From Hawksworthiomyces lignivorus (taxonomy: Eukaryota; Ascomycota; Sordariomycetes; Ophiostomatales; Ophiostomataceae): a stretch of DNA of 64,000 bases. The stretch is from the NCBI GenBank assembly GCA_002917075.1, contig NTMA01000072.1:62001-126000 (forward strand), read 5' to 3'. Under the pieces are notes generated by a model that worked only from the letters and a program-made list of their open reading frames with translations, ran no database searches and was not told where the DNA came from. The stretch's first letter is position 1, and every line of letters starts with the position of its first letter. This document shows positions 60,908 through 64,000 of this stretch, piece by piece. A program made the translations under genes and the position numbers.

Positions 60908-60960
60908 GCTATAGTCTAGCGGACAAGCTTCTCTCCTTTCCAGCTGCGGGTCCTGAAACC
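60908..60960 (+). other. Possible degenerate tRNA-Glu-like fragment
   Basis: GCTATAGTCTAGCGG looks like the acceptor-proximal part and A box of a eukaryotic tRNA-Glu, followed by a CTCTCCTTTC stretch like its anticodon arm. The expected B box (GGTTCGANTCC) is replaced by GGGTCCTGAAACC, so an intact tRNA gene is not present. This could be a relic, a tRNA-derived short element or chance. Confidence 0.2.
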
Positions 60961-62171
60961 ATAAGGAAAGAAAAAAGAAGGCGAAAGGGGCAACAGTTCA
61001 ACAGAACCGCCTCTCTTTAAGCGAAAAAAAGAAGAGATCGGCATCTGAAATAGCCCAGTTCAACGCCATGGACGACGATCCCAAATATTCCAGTTCTTCT
61101 TCTCTTTTTCCATTTTGCAATTTTCTCGGTTCACCTTTCAGCTCGCTTAACTTCTTATTAGCTGCAAGGACCTATATTTGCGAACAGCAAGAGCGTCATT
61201 TTATCGAAGGAGATGCAACAAGGAGGATTTAAAAGACAAGCAGAAAGACCAAAAAACCTGTTCCTGCAGGAGCCTTTGTTTCAGGACCCCGTCAGTAACC
61301 TAATAATATTATTTAGCCACCATTAAACGCATTTGCGCTCTATGACACAACCTGCACGCCGTGGCAGAGCCCGCAACCCGGGAAACAAGAAACTACGGGG
61401 ACGGCCGAGAGTGGAAGGCTGCTCTGGGAAGCAAAAGTATCCGCCAGTCCAACAACGGACAACTCCGCCTTAATATATCGTGGCTATGGTAACTGCCTCC
61501 TCCCGCATCGCACCTTAGCATATCCCTACTGTGGCTCTCCCATAGCTTCTACTTGTTTGGTTTTATATAGGTTTCCCGGGAATGTCGACATCAGGATACG
61601 CCCGTACATACGACGCAATGCAGTGGACCAAGAAGCTTCAGAAGCACCGTGCAGGGCTTGTGTTTCTTTAGTTTCCCCATGTTTCCAACAATTTAGTTTG
61701 TTGACTGTATTCCGCAGAATGTTCGTCTGAAATAAGACGGAAAGAGAAAGGAATCTCTGCTTACATACTAACAAACTGTGGTATGCCTTTCCACGTGTAT
61801 TGCAATGACCGCAACCCAAAATAATGATAGAGAACTACTCCGCAGTTTTAGTGTTCCCCTCTTCAGTTTTAGCAGAGCTCAATTGGATATAAAGGCTGTG
61901 AAGACATAACAAGACTAGACAAAGCCTTTTGCCTCTTCCTCTACCCGCCATTTGCTCGAACTTTGCTTTGGAATTAGTCCCCCCCGTTTGTCTGCTACTC
62001 CTGTGCTTCGCTTTCTTCATTGACACAGGCTTTGTGCTTACGATTTTCAACTGAGACCACCTCTCTAAATAAGACCTTACTTGCCACATGTCTCAGGGCA
62101 TACTGTCCCGACAAGGCGTGGCAAACATGCCAAAACACGGCAGATCCGCGTGGATTTGTGTCTCAGATGGG

Positions 62172-62198
62172 AAAAAAAAAAAAAAAAAAAAAAAAAAA
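62172..62198. repeat. Poly(A) tract, 27 bases
   Basis: An uninterrupted run of 27 A on the plus strand in the right gene-poor region. Confidence 0.8.
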
Positions 62199-63202
62199 GC
62201 AAATGTATATTCGCATGCCAAGGACTTCAGAAGCCTGTACTTGCACAGCGACTTTTGCTACACTACTCTCACTGCGCACGCCAAGTATGAGCAGGTACAA
62301 AGCAAATCGCTTCTGCTGGCGCAAGGTATATCCTGTCTCTCTTCACCGCCCCCCACCACTCTGTTTTGATGATATATGCTCTCAATTTCAGAGTTCTACT
62401 TCATAGGATATAGCTTCCCCGTAAAACATAAATCAGCGTGAGAATAGAGATTACGCGCACATAGGGCCTGCGCGCTCGTACGTTGTATCTTAAACCGGCA
62501 ACTATGTCAGCAACGAGGTAGAGCCTAGCTAAACGCATATTATTATTTGTCGAGTCACCTCCGTTTCAGAAAGTACCCTCCAAGTCAAAGGTAGCGTTCC
62601 ATTGCTTATACTACATCAATTTTCTTTTCTACCATCTTAAATTTGAGCAAAACTCAGCAACAAAATTTCCGTCCTTAATTAATATTTTCGCCTCGTCCCG
62701 TCTGCCGCTGTAGGATATTTCCGGGCTTACGATACATCACAAATTTGAGGGCCTCCGTCTATTCCTGGAATAATTAAAAAGAAGTGTATTTACTTCCACG
62801 CATATTCCAATGCACGAGTAAGAGTGCTGCTCTCTGTGCAAGTACTGTCTTCCATGTATCCAATTTTGCGGGGCCTAGTCCATGACCGTTCTGGCAGTCT
62901 ATAAGCTGCTGTCAACGGTCGGCGTTTAGGGAACATCGGTCTGTTGTTCGCTTCGTAGCAGTGTTTGGCGGTTTTAGTTCACTGATCAGCAAAATGGATG
63001 AATCAACCATCTAAATTGAAGCTAGTGTTTGTTTCTTATAAATTTAGTCACAAGCATGGACTGTACGTATAACGGGGTCTCTATTGCATTGAGCGGGGGG
63101 AGTAACAAACAAAAAGGCATTCCTTTTGTTATCAACCGTCGTTCGGCGTTCTCCTAATGGTCTACGAAACAATATCATCCCCCTTCTGCGAAGCAATTCG
63201 AA

Positions 63203-63226
63203 GGGGGGAGGGGGGGGGGGGGGGGG
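63203..63226 (+). repeat. G tract, possible G-quadruplex
   Basis: Six G, one A, then seventeen G on the plus strand. It is one of the longest G runs in the window and could form a G-quadruplex. Confidence 0.75.
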
Positions 63227-64000
63227 CAGAAAATTGCTAGTCCTACAAAGAAGGTTGCAAATGCAGGAAAAGGAGACGCAGGCCATGGCGTGGGAGGAAA
63301 AGTGACCCGGGCATCTGGGCCCCAGTTTTTCCGGTCCAGCGTCGTGGGATTTAGGTGTCCTACGAAGTAGCTTCCCTCGGCCTTTTCCCACTCACTTGCA
63401 TGACAAGGAGCTTGCCAGACAGTCGCATTGTGTTTTCTTGCTTCGGGGAGCCTTAGCACGCTGCTTAGCTTCGCTTTCATCCGACGAGGCGAAAGAGAAG
63501 CAGAAAATAGAACAGGCAAAGACAGGAAGCGTTTGAGAGAAATGAGACTTCCAATCTAGAGGCGGACTAAGTTGGCCTAAATCTTGCGCCAATGTGCATG
63601 TCTCAAGCTTGAAGCATTGCGGACCGCATCAGAATCTTTAGCCGCTAATGCAAACATTCGTTCTAGCGAGGTCTCATGGCCAACAGTCTCTAGAGCTCAA
63701 GCAGCGTATCGCATTCCCATACTGCGCAGATTCTGTTCAATCCGCGGGACAATGCGAAGTGCCTGCACAAAACACGACATGCGTATGCATTCTACTTATG
63801 AGCTCTAGAACGTCGCGGTGACTACTAGAGATAATTCAACGCACCAACAAGAGGATTCATTGTTTCTTGGGCTTGTTTTCCTAAAGCCAGCTGCACGAAA
63901 CGAAGACTGCCTTGTTGGATCTCAAGAATGAAATATTACGATACCCCCCGTAAGATGTCAGCGCGGAAGACTCCATGCGGCTTTTTGTGATGCTCATCTT

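Larger units (their letters stand above)
56089..64000. other. Right-edge gene-poor region
   Basis: About 7.9 kb with no supported gene. The longest frame is 59867-60460 (-, 197 codons), with no known motif. The region holds a TGAG microsatellite (56098-56116), a 12-G run near 56554, TACTCCGTA at 56449, a TTCCTTYGC-like pyrimidine repeat (58890-58955), a TCAC-like repeat near 59640-59672, a tRNA-Glu-like fragment (60908-60960), 27 A at 62172-62198 and a G tract at 63203-63226. Confidence 0.5.

Overview
The window is nuclear DNA from a filamentous ascomycete, most likely a sordariomycete and probably in the Hypocreales. The genes carry short GT-AG introns of about 55-120 bp with CTAAC/CTGAC-type branch points, pyrimidine-rich leaders and GC-rich exons set in much less GC-rich spacers. 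The content is fungal: a GPI-anchored wall protein, a chitin deacetylase with CBM18 modules, Sec12, Derlin, CENP-A, acireductone dioxygenase, two DUF5672 membrane proteins, a fungal C2H2 regulator and a bHLH regulator. I cannot name the species.

Eleven protein-coding genes are supported. Left to right: GPI-anchored wall protein (-, 2806-3541); large C2H2 regulator (+, 18895-22042, two open frames joined by one intron); chitin deacetylase (-, 23052-24986, five exons); DUF5672 type II membrane protein A (-, 28181-29697); its divergent paralogue B (+, 33239-34641); SEC12 (-, 35438-37631); acireductone dioxygenase ADI1 (+, 39582-40303); Derlin DER1 (-, 41148-42035); centromeric histone H3 (+, 43482-44137); bHLH regulator (-, 46402-47586); and a 773-residue serine-rich protein of unknown function (-, 53767-56088). 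From 18.9 to 47.6 kb the orientation mostly alternates, so spacers are alternately convergent 3' regions and divergent promoters.

The centre of the window is rich in endomembrane genes: a DUF5672 pair predicted to face the Golgi or ER lumen, the COPII exchange factor Sec12, and the ERAD protein Derlin. The wall protein and the chitin deacetylase are secreted cargo acting at the cell surface. The remaining genes are housekeeping (methionine salvage, centromere identity) or transcriptional regulators.

Three long stretches hold no gene I can support: about 3.8-18.7 kb, 47.8-53.7 kb and 56.1-64 kb. They contain chance-length open frames, homopolymer tracts and scattered copies of a 9-base motif, TACGGAGTA. 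I found no rRNA gene, no intact tRNA gene, no CRISPR array and no recognisable transposon. I see no clearly new multi-gene system. The best leads are the DUF5672 pair, the splice-dependent GPI anchor, the two-module chitin deacetylase and the intergenic 9-mer. All splice sites were read by eye, without transcript data.
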